Below, piece by piece: positions 42,734 to 49,943 of a stretch of 64,000 bases of DNA (position 1 is its first letter; every line of letters begins with the position of its first letter). The stretch lies in assembly GCA_035494735.1 (NCBI GenBank), contig DATJGS010000009.1:1-64000 (forward strand), given 5' to 3'. This stretch comes from DATJGS01 sp035494735 (GTDB lineage: Bacteria > Eisenbacteria > RBG-16-71-46). The notes under the pieces are model-generated. The model searched no databases. It was given only the letters and a program-made list of their open reading frames with translations, and was not told the DNA's origin. The position numbers and the translations under genes were made by a program.

Positions 42734-44438
42734 GGGACTCCGCGCCGCGCTTGCCGAGACCGGTCTGGCCAGCGGAGAAGCGCTCGACCGCCTCGAACTG
42801 GCCATCCCGCGCGACAGCGCGCACGGCGACTGGACCACGAATCTCGCGCTGACGCTGGCGAAGAGCGCGAAGCGCCCGCCGCGCGCCGTGGCCGAGGCGC
42901 TAGCCGCCGCGTTCCGCCTCGACGCGAACGTCTTCAAGTCCGTCGAAGTGGCCGGGCCCGGCTTCCTGAACTTCCGCTACAGCGATGCGTTCCTGGCGCG
43001 GCTGCCGGGCGCGATCGCCGACGGCGGTGAGACGTTCGGGCGCTCGTCGGGCGGCGCGGGGGTGCGCGTCCTCGTCGAATACGTGAGCGCGAATCCCACG
43101 GGCCCGCTGAACGTGGTGAGCGCGCGCGCCGCCGCGGTCGGCGCCACCCTCGTGCGCCTGCTGTCCGCGACCGGGCACGACGCGGCCGGCGAGTATTACG
43201 TGAACGACGCCGGCCGCCAGGTCGAACTGCTCGGTGAGTCGCTGGCCGCGCGCTTCGCGGAGCGTGTCGGCGTCGCGCGCGCGCTGCCCGCCGACGGCTA
43301 CCAGGGCGAGTACCTGAAGGAGCTGGCCGCCGCGCTGCCCGAGAAGGACGCGCGCGCCGCGCTCGCGCGCGACGACGGCGCGGCGTGGTTCCGCAACGAA
43401 GCGCTCGCGCGCATGCTGGAATGGCAGCGCCGCGATCTCGCCGACTACGGCGCGACGTACGCGCGCTGGTTCCAGGAGACCGAGCTGCACGACTCGGGCG
43501 CGGTCCAGGCCACGCTGGCGGCGCTCGAAGCGCGCGGCGCCATCTACCGCGCGCGCCAGCCCGAGATCGCGCCGGCCGACCGGCCGGGGCGCGACGAGGA
43601 CGCGGACGGCCGCGAGGAAGCCACGTTCCTGCGGACCGGGCGCTTCGGCGACGACATGGATCGCGTCGTCGTCAAGAGCAACGGCGCGCCGACGTACCTG
43701 CTGCCCGACATCGCGTACCACCGCGACAAGCGCGCGCGCGGCTTCCGCCACGCCATCGACCTGTGGGGTCCCGACCACCACGGCTACATCCCGCGCATGA
43801 AGGCCGCGCTGCTCGCGCTCGGGCTGGAGGAAGACTTCCTCGAGGTGCTGATCGTGCAGCAGGTCAACCTGCTGTCGGCCGGCCAGCAGGTCAAGATGAG
43901 CAAGCGCGCCGGCGAGTTCGTGACGCTGCGCGAGCTGATGGACGACGTCGGCCCGGACTGCGCGAAGTTCTTCTTCCTGATGCGCTCGACGAGCGCGCAC
44001 CTGGACTTCGATCTGGACCTGGCGCGGCGCCAGAACGACGAAAATCCGGCGTACTACGTGCAGTACGCGCACGCGCGCATCGCGTCGGTGCTGCGCTTCG
44101 CCGCGGAGAAGGGGCTGCAGCCGGCGGCCGACGCTCGCGGTCTCGACGAGGCGCCCGAGGCGGTCGCGCTGATCCGCAAGCTGGCCACGTTCCCGGAGAT
44201 CGTGCGCGGCGCCGCGGCGGCGCGCGAGCCGCATCGCATTCCGACGTATCTCGTCGAGTGCGCCGCGGAATTCCACCGCTTCTATCACGCGTGCCGCGTG
44301 GTCTCGGACGACGCCGCGCGCTCGCACGCGCGGCTGCAGATCGCGGACGCGGCGCGCGTCGTGCTGCGCAACGGCCTCGCGCTGATGGGCGTGTCGGCCC
44401 CGGAGCGCATGGCGCGCACGGAAGAGGTGGTGTCGTGA
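42693..44438 (+). CDS. argS: arginyl-tRNA synthetase with a non-canonical HIGH motif
   Basis: 581 aa class I synthetase. An N-terminal Add-1 domain is followed by EYVSANPTGPLNVVSARAAAVG: the usual HVGH is replaced by NVVS (about residues 140-143), while EYYVNDAGRQVELLG matches ArgRS closely. The KMSKS loop is VKMSKRAGEFVTL, and the C-terminal anticodon-binding helices (YYVQYAHARIASVLRFA and FHRFYHACRVV) are present. Otherwise full length, so probably functional. The ATG at 42693 overlaps rsfS; the TTG at 42711 is an alternative. Confidence 0.93.
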   Translation: MPGAWILVWTALTEGLRAALAETGLASGEALDRLELAIPRDSAHGDWTTNLALTLAKSAKRPPRAVAEALAAAFRLDANVFKSVEVAGPGFLNFRYSDAFLARLPGAIADGGETFGRSSGGAGVRVLVEYVSANPTGPLNVVSARAAAVGATLVRLLSATGHDAAGEYYVNDAGRQVELLGESLAARFAERVGVARALPADGYQGEYLKELAAALPEKDARAALARDDGAAWFRNEALARMLEWQRRDLADYGATYARWFQETELHDSGAVQATLAALEARGAIYRARQPEIAPADRPGRDEDADGREEATFLRTGRFGDDMDRVVVKSNGAPTYLLPDIAYHRDKRARGFRHAIDLWGPDHHGYIPRMKAALLALGLEEDFLEVLIVQQVNLLSAGQQVKMSKRAGEFVTLRELMDDVGPDCAKFFFLMRSTSAHLDFDLDLARRQNDENPAYYVQYAHARIASVLRFAAEKGLQPAADARGLDEAPEAVALIRKLATFPEIVRGAAAAREPHRIPTYLVECAAEFHRFYHACRVVSDDAARSHARLQIADAARVVLRNGLALMGVSAPERMARTEEVVS

Positions 44439-45388
44439 CGCTGCGCCGCGGCCGCCTGACCACGCCGACGCAGGACATCCTCGTCGTCGGCTCGGTCGCG
44501 CTCGATTCGGTGAAGACCCCGTTCGGCGAGGCGGTCGAAGCGCTCGGCGGCTCCGCGTCGTACTTCGCGTGCTCGGCCAGCCACTTCGCGCCGGTGCGCA
44601 TCGTCGCCGTGGTGGGCGAGGACTTCCCGGACGTGCATCGCGCGCTGTTCAAGCGGCGCGGCGTCGACCTCGCCGGGCTCGAGACGGGGAAGGGCCGCAC
44701 GTTCCGCTGGCGCGGCGAATACGCCGCGGAGCTTGGGCACGCGCGCACGCTCGAGACGCAGCTCAACGTGTTCTCGACGTTCCATCCGCGGCTCGACGCC
44801 GGTCACCGGGCGTGCCCGTACGTGTTCCTCGCGAACATCGACCCCGATCTCCAACTGGAAGTCCTGGGGCAGATGCGCGACCCGTTGCTGACGCTGTCGG
44901 ACACGATGAACTACTGGATCGCGCGCAAGCCGGACCGCGTGCTCGAGGTGCTGCGCCAGGTCGACGTCGCGCTGCTGAACGAGGAGGAAGCGCGCGCGCT
45001 GGCCGGCGAGACGCAGCTCGTCAAGGCCGCGGACCGGCTGATCGAGCAGGGGGCGCGCGCCGTCATCATCAAGAAGGGCGAGCACGGCGCGTTGTTCCAG
45101 GCCGCCGGGGAGCGTTTCATCACGCCGGCGTTCCCGGTCGAGACGCTGACCGATCCGACCGGAGCCGGCGACTCGTTCGCCGGCGGCTTCCTCGGCTGGC
45201 TCGCGCGCTGCGGCCGGACCGACGGGGCCGTGTTGCGCCAGGCGCTGGCCGCGGGAACGGCGATGGCGTCGATCGCCATCGAAGGCTTCAGCCCGATGCG
45301 GCTCGCCGAGACGGATTCCGAGGAGATCAGCCACCGGGTCGAGGTGCTGCACCGTATGGTGCACTTCGATCTCGAGCCGATGTTCTGA
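44435..45388 (+). CDS. PfkB-family carbohydrate/nucleoside kinase
   Basis: 317 aa ribokinase-like protein. GGSASYFACSASHFAPV is the N-terminal PfkB signature region (substrate lid), LLNEEEARALAGE the middle, and DPTGAGDSFAGGFLGWLA the C-terminal signature with catalytic Asp. The substrate could be a sugar or a nucleoside such as adenosine and cannot be told from sequence. GTGA overlap with argS. No promoter between; a new AT-richer gap follows. Confidence 0.88.
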   Translation: MTLRRGRLTTPTQDILVVGSVALDSVKTPFGEAVEALGGSASYFACSASHFAPVRIVAVVGEDFPDVHRALFKRRGVDLAGLETGKGRTFRWRGEYAAELGHARTLETQLNVFSTFHPRLDAGHRACPYVFLANIDPDLQLEVLGQMRDPLLTLSDTMNYWIARKPDRVLEVLRQVDVALLNEEEARALAGETQLVKAADRLIEQGARAVIIKKGEHGALFQAAGERFITPAFPVETLTDPTGAGDSFAGGFLGWLARCGRTDGAVLRQALAAGTAMASIAIEGFSPMRLAETDSEEISHRVEVLHRMVHFDLEPMF

Positions 45389-45405
45389 TCGCGAAATAAG
45401 CGGGC

Positions 45406-45436
45406 TTGTCCATAGGCCGCGTCACTATGTTAGGAT
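45406..45436 (+). promoter_or_regulatory. possible promoter for the unknown/micropeptide/HD-GYP cluster
   Basis: The 87-bp gap 45389-45475 is clearly AT-richer than its surroundings. It contains TTGTCC (45406-45411) and, 14 or 19 bp later, TATGTT (45426-45431) or TAGGAT (45431-45436). Neither spacing is ideal. Confidence 0.35.
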
Positions 45437-45475
45437 TTATGCGCATTACGGGCTCTCGATCGGGGAGGATGTCTC

Positions 45476-46249
45476 GTGGCCGTCGACAACTCGCGGGTTC
45501 CGTGGACGACGAAGATTGAGAAAGAGTTGCGGAGATTGCGCGACGTCGAAGACGTGCGCATCGAGGCCGAGGGCGAAGCCATCCGCACGATTCACGTCAT
45601 GTCCAGCTCGACGCGCTCGCCGAAGATGATCGTGCGCGACGTGCAGTCGCTGCTGGTCAACCTCTTCAATCGACCGATCGACCATCGCATTGTATCGGTG
45701 GCGTTTGTCGATGCCGGCTCGACCGCGGCGCCGGCGCCGGCCCGCCTCGTCGAGGTGCCTGCGCCGGAACCCCCACCCGCGCCCGAGGCGCCGCTCGACG
45801 ACCGCATCCGCTTCGGCAGCGTGAATCTGTACGTGGCCGGCCCGCGCACCCAGGCCCAGGTCGAGCTGCGCTGGAAGGGCGTGCCGCGCATGGGCAGCGC
45901 TTCCGGCTGGAGCACGCGCGACGGCGCGCACCGGCTGATCGCGGCCGCGACGCTGGCCGCCGTGCAGGAGTTCCTGGATGACGACGTCGCCCTGTCGGTC
46001 GCCGACCTGTCGGTCGTGCGCATGGGCCGTCACGAGGTGGTGGTGGCCGGCCTTTCGCTGCTGGCGCACCGGACGGAAAAATTGCTGGTAGGAAGCTGCA
46101 CGGTGGAGCAGGATGCGCAGCAGGCCGTGGTGCTCGCCACCCTCGGCGCGTTGAATCGCGTCGTCGGGGCGTTTCGCACGAAGGAGCCCACGGAATACGT
46201 TTTGAGACCGTCATCGGACCAGGAGAAAAGCGGAGCGCATCGAGGTTGA
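45476..46249 (+). CDS. two-domain protein of unknown function
   Basis: 257 aa, no family name that I can support. Residues about 8-75 (KIEKELRRLRDVEDVRIEAEG, IHVMSSSTRSPKMIVRDVQS, LFNRPIDHRIVSVAFVD) form an alpha/beta domain with a strand-helix pattern like small regulatory (ACT-like) folds. A Pro/Ala linker (about 80-105) leads to a second alpha/beta domain (RIRFGSVNLYVAG, TQAQVELRWKGVPRMG, LIAAATLAAVQEFL, LSVADLSVVRMGRHEVVVAGLSLL, RTEKLLVGSCTVEQDAQQAVVLATLGALNRV). No signal peptide, no membrane segment, no catalytic motif. GGGGAGGA (45462-45469) fixes the GTG start. It precedes the micropeptide and HD-GYP genes with one direction of transcription. Confidence 0.8.
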   Translation: MAVDNSRVPWTTKIEKELRRLRDVEDVRIEAEGEAIRTIHVMSSSTRSPKMIVRDVQSLLVNLFNRPIDHRIVSVAFVDAGSTAAPAPARLVEVPAPEPPPAPEAPLDDRIRFGSVNLYVAGPRTQAQVELRWKGVPRMGSASGWSTRDGAHRLIAAATLAAVQEFLDDDVALSVADLSVVRMGRHEVVVAGLSLLAHRTEKLLVGSCTVEQDAQQAVVLATLGALNRVVGAFRTKEPTEYVLRPSSDQEKSGAHRG

Positions 46250-46296
46250 GAAGCGAAGCGGACCCACCTGACGGGTAGTGGAAGCATCCCCGCAGA

Positions 46297-46316
46297 ATCT
46301 CCCAATAAAGGAGGTG
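46297..46316 (+). promoter_or_regulatory. near-perfect Shine-Dalgarno sequence inside a 6-bp hairpin
   Basis: AAAGGAGGTG (46307-46316) is a 10-nt match to the 16S anti-SD, by far the strongest in the window. ATCTCC (46297-46302) can pair with GGAGGT (46310-46315; one G-U pair, 7-nt loop), which would sequester it. The GTG of a 17-codon ORF lies 8 nt after GGAGG. Confidence 0.6.
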
Positions 46317-46322
46317 GAGTTC

Positions 46323-46376
46323 GTGGACGAGATCCTTCTGGACCTCATCAACTTCTTCGGTAAGGCTGGTTGGTAA
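46323..46376 (+). CDS. 17-codon micropeptide ORF, amphipathic
   Basis: GTG start, TAA stop. The peptide is MDEILLDLINFFGKAGW: acidic N-terminus, hydrophobic Ile/Leu/Phe core, C-terminal Gly-Lys-Ala-Gly-Trp. Polar residues Glu3, Asp7, Asn10 and Lys14 are spaced 4-3-4, so they fall on one face of a helix and Ile4, Leu5, Leu8, Ile9, Phe11 and Phe12 on the rest: an amphipathic, membrane-seeking design. The case for translation is the exceptional Shine-Dalgarno sequence 8 nt upstream and the absence of any other gene in this 245-bp gap. It could be a secreted or membrane peptide or a regulatory leader peptide for the HD-GYP gene 118 nt downstream. It is too short for family recognition. Confidence 0.55.
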   Translation: MDEILLDLINFFGKAGW

Positions 46377-46494
46377 GCCTCGCTGATCGAAGCACCGGAC
46401 ACGCGTAAAGTCGTGTGTTCGCCTCCGACTCTGGTGACGGTCTCGTTTTTCCGCCCACCTCGACCGTCCCCGTCCCGTCCCCATCGCTGAACCC

Positions 46495-47823
46495 GTGACC
46501 GCTTTCCGCGACGCACGACACCCCCGACTCTTCGCGCTGTATTACGCCGGCGTCATGCTGGCGGCTGCCGCGCTGCTCGCGCGCGGGCTGGGCGCGCTGC
46601 CGCCCGCGCCGCAGCCGCCGCTGCTCATCGCCATCCTCGGGCTCATGGTGTTCATCGAGGCCAGCCCGGTGTCGTTGCCGGGCGGCGGCTACGCGACGGC
46701 CAGCACGGCGCTCGACCTGCCGGTGCTCGTCATGCTCGGGCCCATCTACGCCGCGGCGCTCGACGTCGTGTGCACGCTCACGGTGCAGGGCCTGGCGCTG
46801 CGCAAGCCGGTCGTCCGCGTCGCCCACAACGCGGCCGTCTTCACGCTCGACTACTTCATCGCCGCCCAGGTGTTCCGCGCGAGCGGCGGGCACATCGGCA
46901 CGCTGCGCTTCCCCGCAGACCTGCCGCCGCTCCTGCTGTGCGGGCTCGCGCTGTTCCTCAGCAACAGCGTGTGGGTGGCGCTGGTCATCGGCCTCACCGA
47001 AGGGCCGACCCCGTGGCGGGTGTGGCAGCGCAATTTCCAGCAGAGCCTGCAGCACCACCTGTCGTTCGTGGGTCTCGGCGCGCTGATCACCGTGATGTAC
47101 GTCGAAGTCGGCGGCTGGGCGCTCGTGCTGTGCGGCCTGCCGTTCCTGGTCGCACGCCATTCGTTCCGCGTGTACGTCGAGATTCGCTCCGACCTCAAGG
47201 ACTTCGTGCGCGCGCTGTCCGAGGTCCTCGAGGAGGTCGACCCGTACACCCGGCACCACTCGGTGCGCGTGTCGCAGTACGCGGTGCGCCTGGCGCGCGG
47301 GCTGGGCGTCGGCGAGCGCGAGATCGAGGAGATCGAGTACGCCGCGCTCGTCCACGACCTCGGCAAGATCGGCCCGCAGCACCAGCACATCCTGCACAAG
47401 CCGGGCAGCCTGACGCACGAGGAGCAGCGCACGCTGCGCGCCCATCCGGCGGCCGGCGCCGAGATCGTGACCCGCGTGCGCGCGCTGCGCCGCGCCGCGG
47501 AGATCGTGCGCACGCACCACGAGCGCCCGGACGGCCAGGGCTATCCGTTCGGCCTGCGCGCTCAGGACGTGCCGCTGGGCGCGCGCATCCTCAACGTCTC
47601 CGACGCGTTCGACGCGATGACCTCGGACCGTCCGTACCGGCGCGCGCTGAGCGTCGAGGCGGCGCTGGCCGAGCTGGCGCGCGGCTCCGGCACGCAGTTC
47701 GACGCGCGCGTGGTGACGTGTCTCGTGACGCTGCACGGCGCGGGCGAGTTCGAGCGCATCCCCAGCCCGACCAGCGAGGACCTGATGCAGCTCAAGCTGA
47801 ACCCCCGGCGGGCGCGCGGCTGA
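46495..47823 (+). CDS. multi-pass membrane HD-GYP domain protein (c-di-GMP phosphodiesterase-like)
   Basis: 442 aa. Five to six transmembrane helices in the first 220 residues form a MASE-like sensor (ending VLCGLPFLVARHSF). A complete HD-GYP domain follows: TRHHSVRVSQYA, HD at 287-288 (VHDLGKIG), HPAAGAEI, and HHERPDGQGYP (341-351) with SDAFDAMTSDRPYR. This class hydrolyses c-di-GMP to pGpG/GMP or related dinucleotides. GTG start without a Shine-Dalgarno sequence. It is directly followed by purM (TGATG overlap). The sensor part has no known ligand; the micropeptide gene just upstream is a candidate partner (inference). Confidence 0.88.
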   Translation: MTAFRDARHPRLFALYYAGVMLAAAALLARGLGALPPAPQPPLLIAILGLMVFIEASPVSLPGGGYATASTALDLPVLVMLGPIYAAALDVVCTLTVQGLALRKPVVRVAHNAAVFTLDYFIAAQVFRASGGHIGTLRFPADLPPLLLCGLALFLSNSVWVALVIGLTEGPTPWRVWQRNFQQSLQHHLSFVGLGALITVMYVEVGGWALVLCGLPFLVARHSFRVYVEIRSDLKDFVRALSEVLEEVDPYTRHHSVRVSQYAVRLARGLGVGEREIEEIEYAALVHDLGKIGPQHQHILHKPGSLTHEEQRTLRAHPAAGAEIVTRVRALRRAAEIVRTHHERPDGQGYPFGLRAQDVPLGARILNVSDAFDAMTSDRPYRRALSVEAALAELARGSGTQFDARVVTCLVTLHGAGEFERIPSPTSEDLMQLKLNPRRARG

Positions 47824-48848
47824 TGCGTTATCGCGATGCCGGAGTCGACGTCGCGCGCGCCGACGCGCTCAAGGACGCGCTCGGCGCGAGCGTGCGCGCG
47901 ACGTGGCGCGACGGCGTGCGCCCGCTGGTCGGAGGCTTCGCCGGCGTGATGGCGTGGCCGGGCGACTCGCGGCTGCTCGTCGCCGCGACCATGGACGGCG
48001 TGGGCACGAAGCTGCACGTGGCGCGCGCCGCCGGGCGCATCGCCGACGCCGCGGCCGATCTCGTGTACCACGGCGCGAACGATCTGCTCGTGCACGGCGC
48101 GCGCCCGCTCGCGTTCCTCGACTACGTGGCCCAGGCGCGCCTCGATCCGCCGCTGATCGCGGACGCCGTCGCCGGATTGAGCCGGGCGTGCGTCGAGGTC
48201 GGCGCGGTGCTGCTCGGCGGCGAAACGGCGGAGATGCCGGACACGTATCTGCCGGACGTCGTGGACGTAGCCGGCTGCATGATCGGCTGCGTCGAGCGCG
48301 ACGCGCTGCGCGACGGATCGCGCATCCGGCCCGGCGACCGCGTGCTCGGCCTGGCCGCGAACGGCCTGCACACGAACGGCTTCTCGCTGGCGCGCCGCGT
48401 CGTGGAACGCTCGGGGCTCGCGCTCGACGCGCCGCTGCCGGGCGGCGCCGGCACGCTCGCGGACGCGCTGCTCGCGCCGCATCGCTGGTACGGGCGCTCG
48501 GTGCTGCCGCTGCTCGCGGACGAGGCCGTGCACGCGATGGCGCACGTGACGGGCGGCGGCATCGCCGGCAACCTGGTGCGCGTCCTGCCCGAGGGCTGCG
48601 CCGCGCGGCTCGACCCCTCGAGCTGGCCGCGCCCGGCGCTCATGCGCTGGCTGATCGAGCAGGGCGACGTGCCCGAGGACGACGCGCGGCGCACGTTGAA
48701 CCTGGGAATCGGTTTCGCGCTCGTCGTGGCCGCGGGCCACGAGGGCGAGGTGCGTGCCGCGCTCGAGGCGGGCGGCGAGACGGTGGTCGCGATCGGCGCG
48801 GTCACGGCCGGCCCGCGTGGCGTTGCGTGGGAGGACGAAGCGCGCTAG
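47823..48848 (+). CDS. purM: phosphoribosylformylglycinamidine cyclo-ligase (AIR synthetase)
   Basis: 341 aa PurM/ThiL fold enzyme closing the imidazole ring. It starts YRDAGVDVARADALKD and contains VAATMDGVGTKLHVA, GAVLLGGETAEMPDTY, GLAANGLHTNGFSLAR and HVTGGGIAGNLVRVLPEG, the complete set for PurM. TGATG overlap with the HD-GYP gene; separated from other purine genes. Confidence 0.96.
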   Translation: MRYRDAGVDVARADALKDALGASVRATWRDGVRPLVGGFAGVMAWPGDSRLLVAATMDGVGTKLHVARAAGRIADAAADLVYHGANDLLVHGARPLAFLDYVAQARLDPPLIADAVAGLSRACVEVGAVLLGGETAEMPDTYLPDVVDVAGCMIGCVERDALRDGSRIRPGDRVLGLAANGLHTNGFSLARRVVERSGLALDAPLPGGAGTLADALLAPHRWYGRSVLPLLADEAVHAMAHVTGGGIAGNLVRVLPEGCAARLDPSSWPRPALMRWLIEQGDVPEDDARRTLNLGIGFALVVAAGHEGEVRAALEAGGETVVAIGAVTAGPRGVAWEDEAR

Positions 48849-48888
48849 GGAACGCCCCCCGAAGGGGTCTGGAAGGGAGGAGGCGGGG

Positions 48889-49899
48889 ATGGAGCGGGGG
48901 ACCCTCATCGAGGACGCGAGCGTCGCGCTCGGCCGGCTGCTCGGCGAATCGCCGGCCTGGCGCGAACTGCGCGAGCGCATTCCGGAAGTCGCGGCCAGCG
49001 AACTGCCGGTGCTGGTGCAGGGCGAAACCGGCACGGGCAAGGAACTCGTCGCGCGCGCGGTGCACGCGCTGAGTCCGCGCCGCCAGGCCGCGTTCGTGGC
49101 CCACAACTGCGGCGCCACGCCCGACAGCCTGATCGAGAGCGAGCTGTTCGGACACGCGCGCGGCGCATTCACCGGCGCGATCGCCGACCGCATCGGCCTG
49201 TTCGAGGCCGCGGACCAGGGCACGTTGTTCCTCGACGAGATCGGCGACGCCAGCGCGCTGCTGCAGATGAAGCTGCTGCGCGTGCTGCAGGAGGGCGAGG
49301 CGCGGCGCGTCGGCGACACCCGGCTGCGGCGCATCCACGTGCGCGTGGTCTCGGCCACGCACCGCGCGCTGGAGGAGGCGCTGGATCGCGGCGGATTCCG
49401 CGCGGACCTGTTCTATCGCCTGAACGCCGTGCGCCTGCGCCTGCCGGCGCTGCGCGAGCGCGGCGACGACGTGCTGCTGCTGGCGCGGCATTTCCTCGCG
49501 GTGGCGGCCGCGCGGCGCGGCGCGCCGCCGCCGCGTCTTGCTCCGGCCCTCGTCGAGCGCCTGCTCGCCCACGACTGGCCCGGCAACGTGCGCGAACTGG
49601 CGAACGCCTGCGCGGTCGCCGTGCTGGTGGGCGGCGCGCGCGACGTCGTGGAGCCGTGGCACTGGCCCGAGGTCGCGGTGCGCGAGCGGAGCGGCGCCGC
49701 ACCGCGCGCGCTCGGCCTGCACGCCGAGACGCGCGCGCTCGAAGAGCGGCGGCTGCGCGAGGCGCTGGAGCGCGCCCACGGCAACAAATCGCGCGCGGCG
49801 CGCCTGCTCGGCCTGTCGCGCCAGGGCCTGCTCAAGAAGCTGCGCCGCTACGCGTGCCTCGAGGACGTGGAATCGGCGTCGACGCTTGACGGTCCCTAA
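48889..49899 (+). CDS. sigma-54-dependent transcriptional activator without a receiver domain
   Basis: 336 aa. AAA+ sigma-54 interaction domain: Walker A GETGTGKE (45-52), GAFTGA loop (92-97) that contacts sigma-54, Walker B GTLFLDEIG (111-119), the R-finger region (FRADLFYRLNAVRLRLPALRER), and WPGNVREL. A C-terminal Fis-type helix-turn-helix is seen in LREALERAHGNKSRAARLLGLSRQGLLKKL. No response-regulator or GAF domain precedes it: only about 20 residues come before the AAA+ domain, as in PspF. It should therefore be controlled by a partner protein or constitutively. GGGAGGAGG precedes the ATG at 48889. Confidence 0.93.
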   Translation: MERGTLIEDASVALGRLLGESPAWRELRERIPEVAASELPVLVQGETGTGKELVARAVHALSPRRQAAFVAHNCGATPDSLIESELFGHARGAFTGAIADRIGLFEAADQGTLFLDEIGDASALLQMKLLRVLQEGEARRVGDTRLRRIHVRVVSATHRALEEALDRGGFRADLFYRLNAVRLRLPALRERGDDVLLLARHFLAVAAARRGAPPPRLAPALVERLLAHDWPGNVRELANACAVAVLVGGARDVVEPWHWPEVAVRERSGAAPRALGLHAETRALEERRLREALERAHGNKSRAARLLGLSRQGLLKKLRRYACLEDVESASTLDGP

Positions 49900-49915
49900 C
49901 GCCGCTCCCTAGACT
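49886..49915 (+). promoter_or_regulatory. vegetative-type promoter for the Gfo/Idh gene
   Basis: TTGACG (49886-49891), 18-bp spacer, TAGACT (49910-49915), overlapping the stop region of the activator gene. Confidence 0.6.
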
Positions 49916-49943
49916 GCCGGCCCACCACCATCGGAGGTGACGC

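Noticed and set aside
46250..46322. Possible c-di-GMP riboswitch upstream of the micropeptide/HD-GYP genes
   Set aside because: No GEMM-type core sequence or two-helix architecture could be found; only the short SD-covering hairpin is supported.
46399..46448. Terminator between micropeptide and HD-GYP gene (ACACG/CGTGT stem and a later TTTTT)
   Set aside because: The stem is only 5 bp and the T-run is about 28 nt away from it.
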